Positions 25,928 to 33,097 of a DNA stretch of 64,000 bases are shown here, piece after piece. The position numbers and the translations under genes are program-made. This stretch comes from Acinetobacter genomosp. 15BJ (lineage in GTDB: Bacteria > Pseudomonadota > Gammaproteobacteria > Pseudomonadales > Moraxellaceae). The notes under the pieces are model-generated. The model made no database searches. It saw nothing but the letters and a program-made list of their open reading frames with translations, and was not told the origin of the DNA. The stretch covers positions 444,351 to 508,350 of the forward strand of contig NZ_KE007345.1 in NCBI RefSeq assembly GCF_000400715.1. Reading direction: 5' to 3'. How positions within the stretch are numbered: position 1 is the first letter of the stretch; each line of letters opens with the position of its first letter.

Positions 25928-26380
25928 TTAAGCGCTGGTTTTGGCACTCATCGCTGCTGGCTCAAGCAAATGGCTGGGTAAACCAAAAATATGATCAAAA
26001 AAGTAATTATAAACAAAGGTATAACATGGAATCAGCACCATCAAACTAAAATCCAACAAGAAGGCTTTGACTAAACTGATCTGCATCCACCAAGCAATCA
26101 AGGGAATCAAAATCATCACCAAAACAATTTGAAAGCCAATGGCATGTGCTACACGTCTGAGTACTGTCCTTTTTTTTGATGTCTGCTTCTTTTCCCACAT
26201 CTCAAACACAGCGTTATAAAAGAAATTGACCGTCACTGCAATCACCGCAATCAAGATCGATAAAGGTCCTGTATGGCTGATGGTGGTGCCCGAAAGCACT
26301 GCCAGCACCATTGCACAGATAAAAAAGCTAAAAACTTCATAGAAAAATACATAAGTGACTCTTCTCTTAGTTCCTTGCAT
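25928..26380 (-). CDS. PACE family efflux transporter, AceI-like
   Basis: A 150-residue, four-helix membrane protein made of two bacterial transmembrane pair domains, as in A. baumannii AceI (chlorhexidine export). Each half has the expected pattern: RRVTYVFFYEVFSF and RVAHAIGFQ. I chose the ATG at 26380 because AAGGTG lies five bases upstream; a GTG at 26386 would leave no spacing. With this start the conserved membrane Glu is E15, the same number as the essential Glu in AceI. The gene is divergent from a LysR regulator, as aceI is from aceR. The exact substrate is inferred. Confidence 0.88.
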   Translation of the reverse strand: MQGTKRRVTYVFFYEVFSFFICAMVLAVLSGTTISHTGPLSILIAVIAVTVNFFYNAVFEMWEKKQTSKKRTVLRRVAHAIGFQIVLVMILIPLIAWWMQISLVKAFLLDFSLMVLIPCYTFVYNYFFDHIFGLPSHLLEPAAMSAKTSA

Positions 26381-26425
26381 GACCACACCTTAAAATCAAT
26401 AATGGGTGGATTTTACGCCTTAAAT

Positions 26426-26442
26426 TTGATAAAAAAAGTCAA
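26426..26442. promoter_or_regulatory. LysR-type binding motif
   Basis: TTGATAAAAAAAGTCAA is an inverted repeat TTGA-N9-TCAA, which fits the T-N11-A LysR box. It lies in the short divergent region between the PACE gene and its LysR neighbour. A/T-rich context makes chance occurrence possible. Confidence 0.4.
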
Positions 26443-26474
26443 TCGTCATCAGATTTACTGACAAGGAAATTGCC

Positions 26475-27368
26475 ATGAAACTCAGCCGTGAGCAGCTTGA
26501 ACTGATTCTTGAGATTATTGATCGTGGTAATTTTTCTGCAGCAGCACGCGCCTTAAATCGAGTGCCGTCCGCAGTTAGCATGGCGATTGCCAATCTCGAA
26601 GCAGAATTGAATTTAAAATTGTTTGAACGCAGCAAAAATCATCTTGCCCCCACCGAAGTCGCGCTTTCAATCGAACCGCATGCCCGACTAATTGTGACCA
26701 AATTACGTCAGCTCGACCTGCATCTGACTGAACTTTCAACGGGACTCGAGACCAGTCTTTGTATTGGCATCGCTGCAGATGTGAATCAAAAGTTTTTATT
26801 GGCAGGGATTGAACAGCTGATTCAACGTTATCCCTTGTTAAATATTGAAATGGTCAACGCACCACAACAAGAGCTCAAAACACGGCTACACCAGAACGAG
26901 ATCGATCTCTATATCGCTTATAGCTCATCACAACTCGATAATAATGAACGTTTCCGCTTACTGGGCATGGAACAATTTGTTGCAGCCGTTTCACCGAAAG
27001 ATGCGCAACAACTCAAAGCACATAATAAAAATGAACTCACCATGTTATCTGAACTCAGACAGATTATTGTGGCCAGCAAGCATTATCCATTACCTGATAG
27101 TCGGGTATTGGTCTCGGATTCTTATTGGTATAGCGATAACTTATCCATGGCGATTGATATGGTGGAACAAGGCTTAGGTTGGGGTAATTTTCCCCTTTCC
27201 GTGGTGCAAACACATTTTGCCAAACAAAGTCTGGTGCGCTTAGCTTTTCTCGATACCACCAATGGGCTGGATATGCCGATTCATGCGATTTGGCCAGCTT
27301 ATAAACCACTGAGCAAATCCATGCAACTGTTGATTGAGCTATGGGAAAAACAAATCAATATTAAATAA
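26475..27368 (+). CDS. LysR-family transcriptional regulator
   Basis: A 297-residue LysR regulator: winged helix in the first 60 residues (LELILEIIDRGNFSAAARALNRVPSAVSMAIANLEAELNLKLFERS) and a periplasmic-binding-like effector domain. Divergent from the PACE transporter, hence a candidate activator of it, by analogy to AceR. Ribosome site AAGGAAATTGCC before the ATG. The third base before its stop region leads into the first 203-bp repeat, whose GC-rich hairpin can end this transcript. Confidence 0.9.
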   Translation: MKLSREQLELILEIIDRGNFSAAARALNRVPSAVSMAIANLEAELNLKLFERSKNHLAPTEVALSIEPHARLIVTKLRQLDLHLTELSTGLETSLCIGIAADVNQKFLLAGIEQLIQRYPLLNIEMVNAPQQELKTRLHQNEIDLYIAYSSSQLDNNERFRLLGMEQFVAAVSPKDAQQLKAHNKNELTMLSELRQIIVASKHYPLPDSRVLVSDSYWYSDNLSMAIDMVEQGLGWGNFPLSVVQTHFAKQSLVRLAFLDTTNGLDMPIHAIWPAYKPLSKSMQLLIELWEKQINIK

Positions 27369-27569
27369 AAAAGCCCGACATCCGAGTCGGGCTTTTTCGT
27401 ATTCCTTTCATTAGATACAACTCCTGTCATATCTCACGTCCTGATGCGCAAACTTATCATTCTTGTTTTATGTTCTGGAACTTCCTGTTCCTAATGAGTT
27501 CATCTTAGGCAATTCAATTGAGTCTGAAAATGGGACATTGCCCTGAATTGGTGTAAGAAAAAGCGTACA
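27367..27569 (-). ncRNA. 203-bp repeated element, copy 1 (candidate sRNA)
   Basis: First of three closely similar intergenic copies. Read on the minus strand it starts near TGTACGC, carries a GGAAC/GTTCC hairpin and ends in a strong terminator (GCCCGACTCGGATGTCGGGC then T6). Conservation of the whole 200 bp, not only the hairpin, suggests a transcribed RNA ending there. On the plus strand the hairpin ends the LysR transcript. I did not find a clear conserved promoter. Acinetobacter is reported to carry multicopy sRNA families of this size (Group I, C4-like); identity with these is inferred. Confidence 0.5.
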
Positions 27570-27797
27570 TGGTTTATGTTTAAAAATCTGACAAGGAATA
27601 TCTAAGTCACTCATAAAGAATCTATCTTATTTTAAATCAATGGCTTTTGTAGTTTTTTAATATGGTCTAAATAAGTATTGAATTTAAATTTTTTCATTAA
27701 TGTTCCTGCGCATTACAGCTCTTCGCTTAAATAAGAGTATTGCAAAAGCTAAATTTATCTATATTTTTAGAATAAATCTAAAGCTTTGGAACAGTAT

Positions 27798-28139
27798 ATG
27801 AATATTTTTCCTTTTCCATTTCAAGTGACTGACTGGGATAAAATAGAATCGGTAGAATACCGTGGAGAAACTGGAAAAGCGTATTGGAAAACACAATACT
27901 TTGGTGAAGAAGGAAATAAAATTAGAGTAAGAATTGTAGAATATTCAGCGAATTACTTAGCTGATCATTGGTGTGAAAAAGGGCATATTCTATTTTGCTT
28001 AGAAGGTGAACTTGAAAGCAGATTAAAAGATGGAAGGACGTTTATTTTAACTCAAGGAATGAGCTATCAGGTTGGTGATCATGCCGAACCGCACCAATCC
28101 TTCAGTTTAAATGGAGCTAAATTACTCATTGTTGATTGA
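27798..28139 (+). CDS. DHCW-motif cupin protein
   Basis: A small single-domain cupin of 113 residues from the ATG at 27798, which starts MNIFPFPF as in the family (an in-frame TTG 12 bases earlier is less likely). The DHCW-type family is recognised by ADHWCEKGHILFCLEGEL, the metal-binding first cupin motif, with a second motif at YQVGDHAEPHQSF. The function of the family is unknown. It stands alone between repeat copies 1 and 2. Confidence 0.82.
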   Translation: MNIFPFPFQVTDWDKIESVEYRGETGKAYWKTQYFGEEGNKIRVRIVEYSANYLADHWCEKGHILFCLEGELESRLKDGRTFILTQGMSYQVGDHAEPHQSFSLNGAKLLIVD

Positions 28140-28276
28140 GTTAAGATTATGTGGCTCATGTAAAAGACATAAGAGTTAATCTTAAGCCTTAAGTTCAGTG
28201 ATACACCTATTCACTGCAATTCTGTTGGTTATAAAACAACAAGCCAACGCACTCAAACACTTGTTAGATTTGCAAT

Positions 28277-28479
28277 AAAAAAGCCCGACATCCAAGTCGG
28301 GCTTTTTCGTATTCCTTTCACTAGATACAACTCCTGTCATATCTCACATCCTGATGCACAAACTTATCATTCTTGTTTTATGTTTTGGAACTTCCTGTTC
28401 CCGATGAGTTCATATTAGGCAATTCAGCCTTAGCTGAAAATGGGACATTGCCCCTAATCTGTGTAAGAAAAAGCGTACA
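28277..28479 (-). ncRNA. 203-bp repeated element, copy 2 (candidate sRNA)
   Basis: Same length and structure as copy 1, with about 15 to 20 scattered differences, including compensating ones beside the terminator loop (CCGAG to CCAAG). The flanks are unrelated, so the element, not a gene block, was multiplied. No gene is read into its terminator from the left, since the cupin stop is 137 bp away, which fits an independent minus-strand RNA. Confidence 0.5.
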
Positions 28480-28542
28480 CTGCTGAGCTTTCTCACCCTT
28501 TAAAAAGTCAGTGATCATATGGAACTGAGTACGGAAAATTTA

Positions 28543-28674
28543 TCAATCTCCCAATAAATCAATAGTCTGCTCTGTCGTCATCACACCCATATACTGATCA
28601 TAGCTTTGTGCCAGTAGACAAATCACTACAGCAGCAATCAAGGTCAAAATCTTATTTCTGATTGTCATCGTCAT
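28543..28674 (-). CDS. Small membrane protein, 43 residues
   Basis: A short open frame on the minus strand. It starts MTMTIRNKILTLIAAVVICL, a basic N-terminus followed by one hydrophobic segment (about residues 9-22), and ends DLLGD after a polar stretch containing SYDQYMG. An AGGT sits a few bases before the ATG at 28674, though weak. The pattern of a single membrane helix with a polar tail is typical of real small proteins, and it lies in an otherwise empty gap. No family is recognised; it could be a chance frame. Confidence 0.4.
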   Translation of the reverse strand: MTMTIRNKILTLIAAVVICLLAQSYDQYMGVMTTEQTIDLLGD

Positions 28675-28764
28675 CGACCTGAATCAAGGATCTATAAAAA
28701 AGGTATAAGATTTCTTCCATCTAATCTAATATAGAAAAAACAAGCACTGATCTAATTTTGAGAT

Positions 28765-29670
28765 ATGTGGACATTCAAACAATTCAATTATCTAATCACA
28801 ATTGTTGAAACTGGGGGTTTTATTGCTGCCTCGGAAAAGCTATTTATTGCTCAATCGGCCCTAAGCAGACAAATTAAAAATTTAGAAGAAGAAATAGGTT
28901 TTGAAATTTTTGATCGATCTGAGAAGAAAATTAGACTCACACCTGCAGGTGAAGCACTGTATAAAAGTTTAAAAACCAATGTCGATCATTTAAAAAGTTC
29001 AATTGTCAGTGCTCAAAGTATCAGCCGTGGTGAAGGTCGAATCATTAAAATTGCCCATTCCAGTAGTATTGTGTTGGATCAAAACAAGTTGGAAATCTTT
29101 GAGCAACTCTGTGATACCCATAATATTGATATCGAAATGAATACTCTATCCTCTGAATTACAGCTTGAATATTTGTTGAATGGGACAATTGATCTGGGTT
29201 TTATTCGCCCCCCGATTTATCATAATTTAAAGGATGTCAATTCGATCAGTTTATACACTGCCCCCTTATATGTTGCTGCCCATATCGCAGACCCATTATT
29301 AAGTGAAAAAGAAAGTATATCGATCCGTGAATTGGAGCCATTAAATTTTGTTTCTGTACCGCATAAAGCCCGTGGTGGCTTAAGTTATTTAGCAGCCAAT
29401 TTATGTTTGGTTAATGGTTTTAGTCCGAAAAGAACCAGAATCTACTCAAGAAAAAGATCTCAACTGGAACTGGTCGCCAATGGTTTTGGCGTTTGTATTG
29501 TGCCTGAAGAATTTAAAGTGATTTTGCCCAGCAATGTCAGACTGATTCCGATTCAGGACGAGCACACACTCAGCGAGGTGAAACTCATTTGGAAAAAGGA
29601 TGAAGACTTCATCGTTGAACGTTGTGCAGCCTCGATTCATGCTTATTATAGTGCCAAGCAGGTGAGCTAA
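28765..29670 (+). CDS. LysR-family transcriptional regulator
   Basis: A 301-residue LysR regulator: MWTFKQFNYLITIVETGGFIAASEKLFIAQSALSRQ-type winged helix and a complete effector-binding domain. The tryptophan-led start and the sequence resemble regulators of aromatic or nitrogen metabolism, but no target is adjacent: the nearest genes are the small membrane peptide (28543-28674) and repeat copies. Its own transcript is ended by the hairpin of repeat copy 3. Confidence 0.88.
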   Translation: MWTFKQFNYLITIVETGGFIAASEKLFIAQSALSRQIKNLEEEIGFEIFDRSEKKIRLTPAGEALYKSLKTNVDHLKSSIVSAQSISRGEGRIIKIAHSSSIVLDQNKLEIFEQLCDTHNIDIEMNTLSSELQLEYLLNGTIDLGFIRPPIYHNLKDVNSISLYTAPLYVAAHIADPLLSEKESISIRELEPLNFVSVPHKARGGLSYLAANLCLVNGFSPKRTRIYSRKRSQLELVANGFGVCIVPEEFKVILPSNVRLIPIQDEHTLSEVKLIWKKDEDFIVERCAASIHAYYSAKQVS

Positions 29671-29694
29671 AATTGACTGAGTTTAGCTCAAATG

Positions 29695-29896
29695 AAAAAA
29701 GCCCGACATCCTGTCGGGCTTTTTCGTATTCCTTTCACTAGATATAACTCCTGTCATATCTCACGTCCTGATGCGCAAACTTATCATTCTTGTTTTATGT
29801 TTTGGAACTTCCTGTTCCTGATGAGTTCATATTAGGCAATTCGACTGAGTCTGAAAATGGGACATTGCCCCTAATCGATGTAAGCAAAAACGTACA
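29695..29896 (-). ncRNA. 203-bp repeated element, copy 3 (candidate sRNA)
   Basis: Third copy, 202 bp, with a shortened terminator loop (GCCCGACAGGATGTCGGGC). Internal hairpins GGGGCAATGTCCC and GGAACAGGAAGTTCC are kept. It directly follows the LysR gene and precedes 330 bp of A+T-rich DNA at the end of the RiPP-like operon. Confidence 0.5.
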
Positions 29897-30230
29897 TGGA
29901 TTTTTAGTTTATTAATTAAATGAAAATTACTTATACAAAATATAATTTTTTCAAATTGATCTTTCTAACAGTTCTTTAGATTGTTTAAAAATAGGATATT
30001 GATTCTAAAAATAAATTCAAAAGATTTCACATAGTGGTCATTAGGTTAAGTATAAGGGAATTTGCTCATTTGTAATTACGAATACCCCTATATAAAATAT
30101 TTTTACCAATTTTTCTATACTGGTGTTGGATTTTACTTGACTATTATAATCAATCCTCCCTTTTCTCTAATCTCTTTAATTTCACTGGTGAAAAATCCAA
30201 CTATCTATCAGCTAGTCACTAAATATTTTA
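29897..30230. other. A+T-rich intergenic region downstream of the RiPP-like operon
   Basis: About 330 bp of very A+T-rich sequence between repeat copy 3 and the ABC gene. A 63-codon plus-strand frame (30062-30253) overlaps the ABC gene and lacks a ribosome site or recognisable motif. I see no terminator for the ABC gene, no RNA gene and no clear regulatory site. Confidence 0.4.
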
Positions 30231-31577
30231 TTAATGCCTTACTTCTACAATAATTTTTTGGGTAGATAGATTATCTAATAGTTGATTTATTTCCGACTTG
30301 TTTTGACTATCAAGATTTGCATCCCACTCATCTAAAAACAAAATATTTTCAGGCTGACTATATAACTCCTTTATTGTTTGTATTGCAAGTTGCCCCGTTG
30401 AAAGAGCTTTACCATCAACTCCCCACATTAAAAAATTATGGCTAGCTGGCATTAAGATTGCTTTTTCACCAAATAAATTTTTTAAATAATAAAGTAATGT
30501 TGTTTTTCCTGAGCCATTACTCCCCCTTAAAGTAAACCTTCCATTTGAGGCCGCTTCAATCATATTAAATGCATCTTTATAATCGTATATTTTTTCTCCA
30601 TTAATGGTAATATTACCAGATGTGGCTGTATTAATTTTTTTGTCTAAAAAATCTTCAAATGAAAACAAAACCTTGAAATGCGCATTCATAACAGGTAGCT
30701 CAATCAATAAATGTAATAATGAATTTAAAGAGCTTAAAATATTGAAAATCCTTGTAAGGTTTACAATTATAGCCGCAATAACAGCAGCATCTTCGTATCC
30801 ATTAAATATAATATGATAAATCAAATAAGCTGTAGGTATTAGAGCTACTGCGGCTAAAAGCCCATTGATGGACTGTTTTAAAATTTGCAAATAAATTGTA
30901 CTTTTGTAATAATTTTCAGATTCTTTATCTAAATTAGATCTCCATATATTTGTGTTTATTTTATTTTTAAGACTTAAATTGCTCCATCCCTTAGCCAACA
31001 AAGAACTATAGTTAATGAATTTAAGTTCTGAATCTACAGCAGCATGATCTAATTTTTTATGGCTTAAAAAAATAATAATAAAACTTAAAAGCACACTAAT
31101 TAAATAACCCCCTACAAGTTCAGATGGTAACAATAATCCAATCACAAACATACTGAATATGCTATTTAGTAAAAGGCTTAAAGCATCATGAATAAATACA
31201 AAATAGCTACTTATTGTTCCAAATGAATTTCTTGAGATAATTGAATCAAACTTGTCTTTTAATTTTATATTCTTAAATTGTGCTGGAAAAAAGAAAGGAC
31301 CTTTAATTAATATTTTAACAAAATCAAAATGGGCCTTATTTATCCATTTTTGCATGCTTATAAATGACAAAAATGCCGGAATATAAGGAAATAACATGCA
31401 AAAAAAATACATCATTAAATTGTATTTAAAATCAACTTTACTTTGATAATTTTGGATTAGCAATGTCAAATAATATACAGACAATGCTATAAAAAATTGA
31501 TGTATTCCGATCAAAGAAAGCGTTACAGTCGCTTCCTTTTGAAAGAACATTCTTTTTAAAAAATAATTCTTTTTCAT
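30231..31577 (-). CDS. ABC exporter with a short ATPase domain
   Basis: A 448-residue fused permease-ATPase, the likely exporter of the modified peptide. Six membrane helices span about 15-300. The nucleotide-binding domain is short: Walker A GSNGSGKTT (352-360), signature LSTGQ (392-396), Walker B ILFLDEWD (412-419, D416/E417). No clear Q-loop Gln is seen after Walker A. The chain ends at the H-loop His (VEVRH, H448), where such proteins usually run 20-40 residues more. There is no N-terminal C39 peptidase domain. It resembles small cyclic-peptide exporters. The gene starts seven bases after the stop of the HExxH gene, so the two are one transcript. Whether the short end is natural or a truncation is open. 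Confidence 0.82.
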   Translation of the reverse strand: MKKNYFLKRMFFQKEATVTLSLIGIHQFFIALSVYYLTLLIQNYQSKVDFKYNLMMYFFCMLFPYIPAFLSFISMQKWINKAHFDFVKILIKGPFFFPAQFKNIKLKDKFDSIISRNSFGTISSYFVFIHDALSLLLNSIFSMFVIGLLLPSELVGGYLISVLLSFIIIFLSHKKLDHAAVDSELKFINYSSLLAKGWSNLSLKNKINTNIWRSNLDKESENYYKSTIYLQILKQSINGLLAAVALIPTAYLIYHIIFNGYEDAAVIAAIIVNLTRIFNILSSLNSLLHLLIELPVMNAHFKVLFSFEDFLDKKINTATSGNITINGEKIYDYKDAFNMIEAASNGRFTLRGSNGSGKTTLLYYLKNLFGEKAILMPASHNFLMWGVDGKALSTGQLAIQTIKELYSQPENILFLDEWDANLDSQNKSEINQLLDNLSTQKIIVEVRH

Positions 31578-31583
31578 AGTCTT

Positions 31584-32453
31584 CTAAAAGTTCACAATTG
31601 AATTTTCAACATTAGTTAGAATATTTTTCGCTCTTTCTTGGAGAACTATTTGTCCTTTATTTTCATTTATTGCAATAGTGTGCTGCAAAGATTTTATCGC
31701 AGTTTTAATTTGATTTATTAACATCTGTGTCGGAGGATGTACCTTTGGCTTTACAGGATGTCCTGTAACAGAATCTCTAAACAATATTATTTCTAATGAA
31801 ACGACAATACTGTGCAAAACTTTATCTACTGGGCGAGGTTTTTTTAGAATTGCAGATTCGGCCCAATTCTCTTTTTTTAATATCGTGTCATAATCATAAT
31901 GACCATAACGTTGCTCATCAATAAACATACAATGATGTGTTAATTCATGTACCAAAAATTCTACAACATCAAATAGTGGGTAAGTTTCTTTAGGGTTAGC
32001 CCATATCAAACCAATTCCATCTGTAGATGAACCTCCTCTGGTACCATGGGAGGGAAGAATGAAAATATCTGTTATGATCATTTGTAGCAATGAATAATGA
32101 TCAGAAGAAAAAAGCCCTAGTTCCTCTAATGCATTTTCAACTTTTTTTCTTTTTAACCCTGAATCTATGCTTTCCTCAATTATTATTATTGAAGCTTGTC
32201 CCATATCATCTAATGTTGATTGAACTTCTCCATTGAATTCTTTAGCCATAGCAGAAGATTTTTCAAAGTTATCAGTTATTACTAAATTTTCAGAATCACT
32301 CGCCTCTCTACCCTGTGTTTCTTTCAAATACCGACGATACATAGTTTTAAGATCTGAAATAGATGAAAGATTTTTTGTATCACCTGCATATTTTCTTGCC
32401 ATCATTAATACTATATTTTGAATTTGTTCTGATATGCTTGTTTGAAGAATCAT
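31584..32453 (-). CDS. HExxH peptide-modification enzyme, RiPP-like
   Basis: A 289-residue cytoplasmic protein. The metal motif is HELTHH (H169, E170, H173). Downstream come a PRP (206-208) and an LH pair (213-214), a layout I recognise from the HExxH peptide-modification family (TIGR04267-like, later described as alpha-ketoglutarate-dependent peptide beta-hydroxylases). Those enzymes modify peptides in RiPP clusters. A simple zinc protease processing the leader is the alternative. It lies between the short precursor-like gene and the exporter gene; an AAGGTG ribosome site precedes the ATG. An attenuator-like hairpin separates it from the precursor gene. The DNA is clearly more A+T-rich than that of flanking core genes. 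Confidence 0.7.
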   Translation of the reverse strand: MILQTSISEQIQNIVLMMARKYAGDTKNLSSISDLKTMYRRYLKETQGREASDSENLVITDNFEKSSAMAKEFNGEVQSTLDDMGQASIIIIEESIDSGLKRKKVENALEELGLFSSDHYSLLQMIITDIFILPSHGTRGGSSTDGIGLIWANPKETYPLFDVVEFLVHELTHHCMFIDEQRYGHYDYDTILKKENWAESAILKKPRPVDKVLHSIVVSLEIILFRDSVTGHPVKPKVHPPTQMLINQIKTAIKSLQHTIAINENKGQIVLQERAKNILTNVENSIVNF

Positions 32454-32480
32454 TTTTTCACCTTTATTATAAATAACTAT

Positions 32481-32507
32481 AAAAATCAGAGACTCCTTAG
32501 AGCCTCT
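32481..32507 (-). terminator. Attenuator-like hairpin between precursor and HExxH gene
   Basis: On the minus strand AGAGGCTC pairs with GAGTCTCT (one G-T pair) around TAAG, followed by GATTTTTAT. It lies 28 bp before the HExxH ATG and would partly end transcription after the precursor gene, giving more precursor than enzyme, a common RiPP arrangement. Confidence 0.55.
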
Positions 32508-32563
32508 AATTTTACTGATGCTACGCTATAACCCTATTTTTGAGAGAGTGTAGAGGCATAACA

Positions 32564-32779
32564 TCAATTATTAGTATCATTAACCATATCATCATAGGCG
32601 ATCATACGAAGAGGAGGCCGGGGTGGTATTGGTATAGGGTTAGGACAAGAACCACCAGGACCACCTTGTCCTGGTGGGCACACTGCTTCACGTTTAAATA
32701 TTTTTTCAATATCTTCTTCTGTTATTGATGCTATGACTTGATCAAGTAGTAGATCTACTGCGTTATTTTGCAACGGCAT
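32564..32779 (-). CDS. Candidate RiPP precursor peptide
   Basis: A 71-residue peptide. Residues 1-31 form a leader-like acidic helix (NAVDLLLDQVIASITEEDIE). Residues 32-58 are the likely core: CPPGQGGPGGSC with Cys34 and Cys45, then PNPIPIPPRPPLR. The tail (59-71) is acidic with an Asp-Asn rich end. Pro/Gly content of the core is extreme and unlike a structural domain. An AGAGGT ribosome site lies eight bases before the ATG. The two-Cys core could carry a disulfide or thioether, and Pro/Asn/Asp could be hydroxylated. It is followed by an attenuator, then the HExxH gene and exporter gene. The RiPP role is inferred from composition and context. Confidence 0.65.
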   Translation of the reverse strand: MPLQNNAVDLLLDQVIASITEEDIEKIFKREAVCPPGQGGPGGSCPNPIPIPPRPPLRMIAYDDMVNDTNN

Positions 32780-32845
32780 AATTACTTACCTCTTATTTAT
32801 ATTGTTTTGCTCTACATTATGTAGAAAAATAAAATTAACACGAAT

Positions 32846-32864
32846 AATAATAATAATCATTAAT
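32846..32864 (-). promoter_or_regulatory. Fur-box-like sequence in the precursor leader
   Basis: AATAATAATAATCATTAAT matches 15 of 19 positions of the Fur consensus GATAATGATAATCATTATC. It lies about 20 bases downstream of the predicted -10, where bound Fur would block transcription. If real, the operon is iron-repressed. The region is A/T-rich and repetitive, so the match could be by chance. Confidence 0.45.
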
Positions 32865-32885
32865 ATTTAGTAATTAAGATCAATC

Positions 32886-32913
32886 TGTATAGCTTATTTG
32901 TCTATTCTGTCAA
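32886..32913 (-). promoter_or_regulatory. Sigma-70-like promoter of the RiPP-like operon
   Basis: On the minus strand TTGACA (32913-32908), a 16-base spacer and TATACA (32891-32886). This is a near-consensus promoter about 105 bp upstream of the precursor ATG, so the leader would be about 100 nt long. Confidence 0.6.
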
Positions 32914-33045
32914 ATCAAAGATATAATGTCTGCTTAAAATTATAGGAAACTTCTCTTTAGTAAATTTAAGGAAGTTAACTTTATAAAGTATTTTAAGGTC
33001 TTAATTTTATTAAAATTAACATAATACAACTTATGCGAAGTAGGT

Positions 33046-33083
33046 AAAAAAAAGCCCCTTAAAGTTTTAAGGGGCTTTTTTTA
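33046..33083 (-). terminator. Bidirectional terminator below psd
   Basis: A-run, GCCCCTTAAA pairs with TTTAAGGGGC around GT, then a T-run. It stops psd transcription before the RiPP-like promoter, keeping that operon independent. Confidence 0.9.
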
Positions 33084-33097
33084 AAATCATATCTAAA

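Noticed and set aside
27480..27520. Short conserved frames inside the 203-bp repeats (11 codons; and a frame starting MTGVxS)
   Set aside because: They are a by-product of nucleotide conservation; the terminator hairpin falls inside the longer one and its frame differs between copies.
30062..30253. 63-codon plus-strand frame below the ABC exporter
   Set aside because: It overlaps the 3' end of the exporter gene, lies in A/T-rich low-complexity DNA and has no ribosome site or recognisable pattern.
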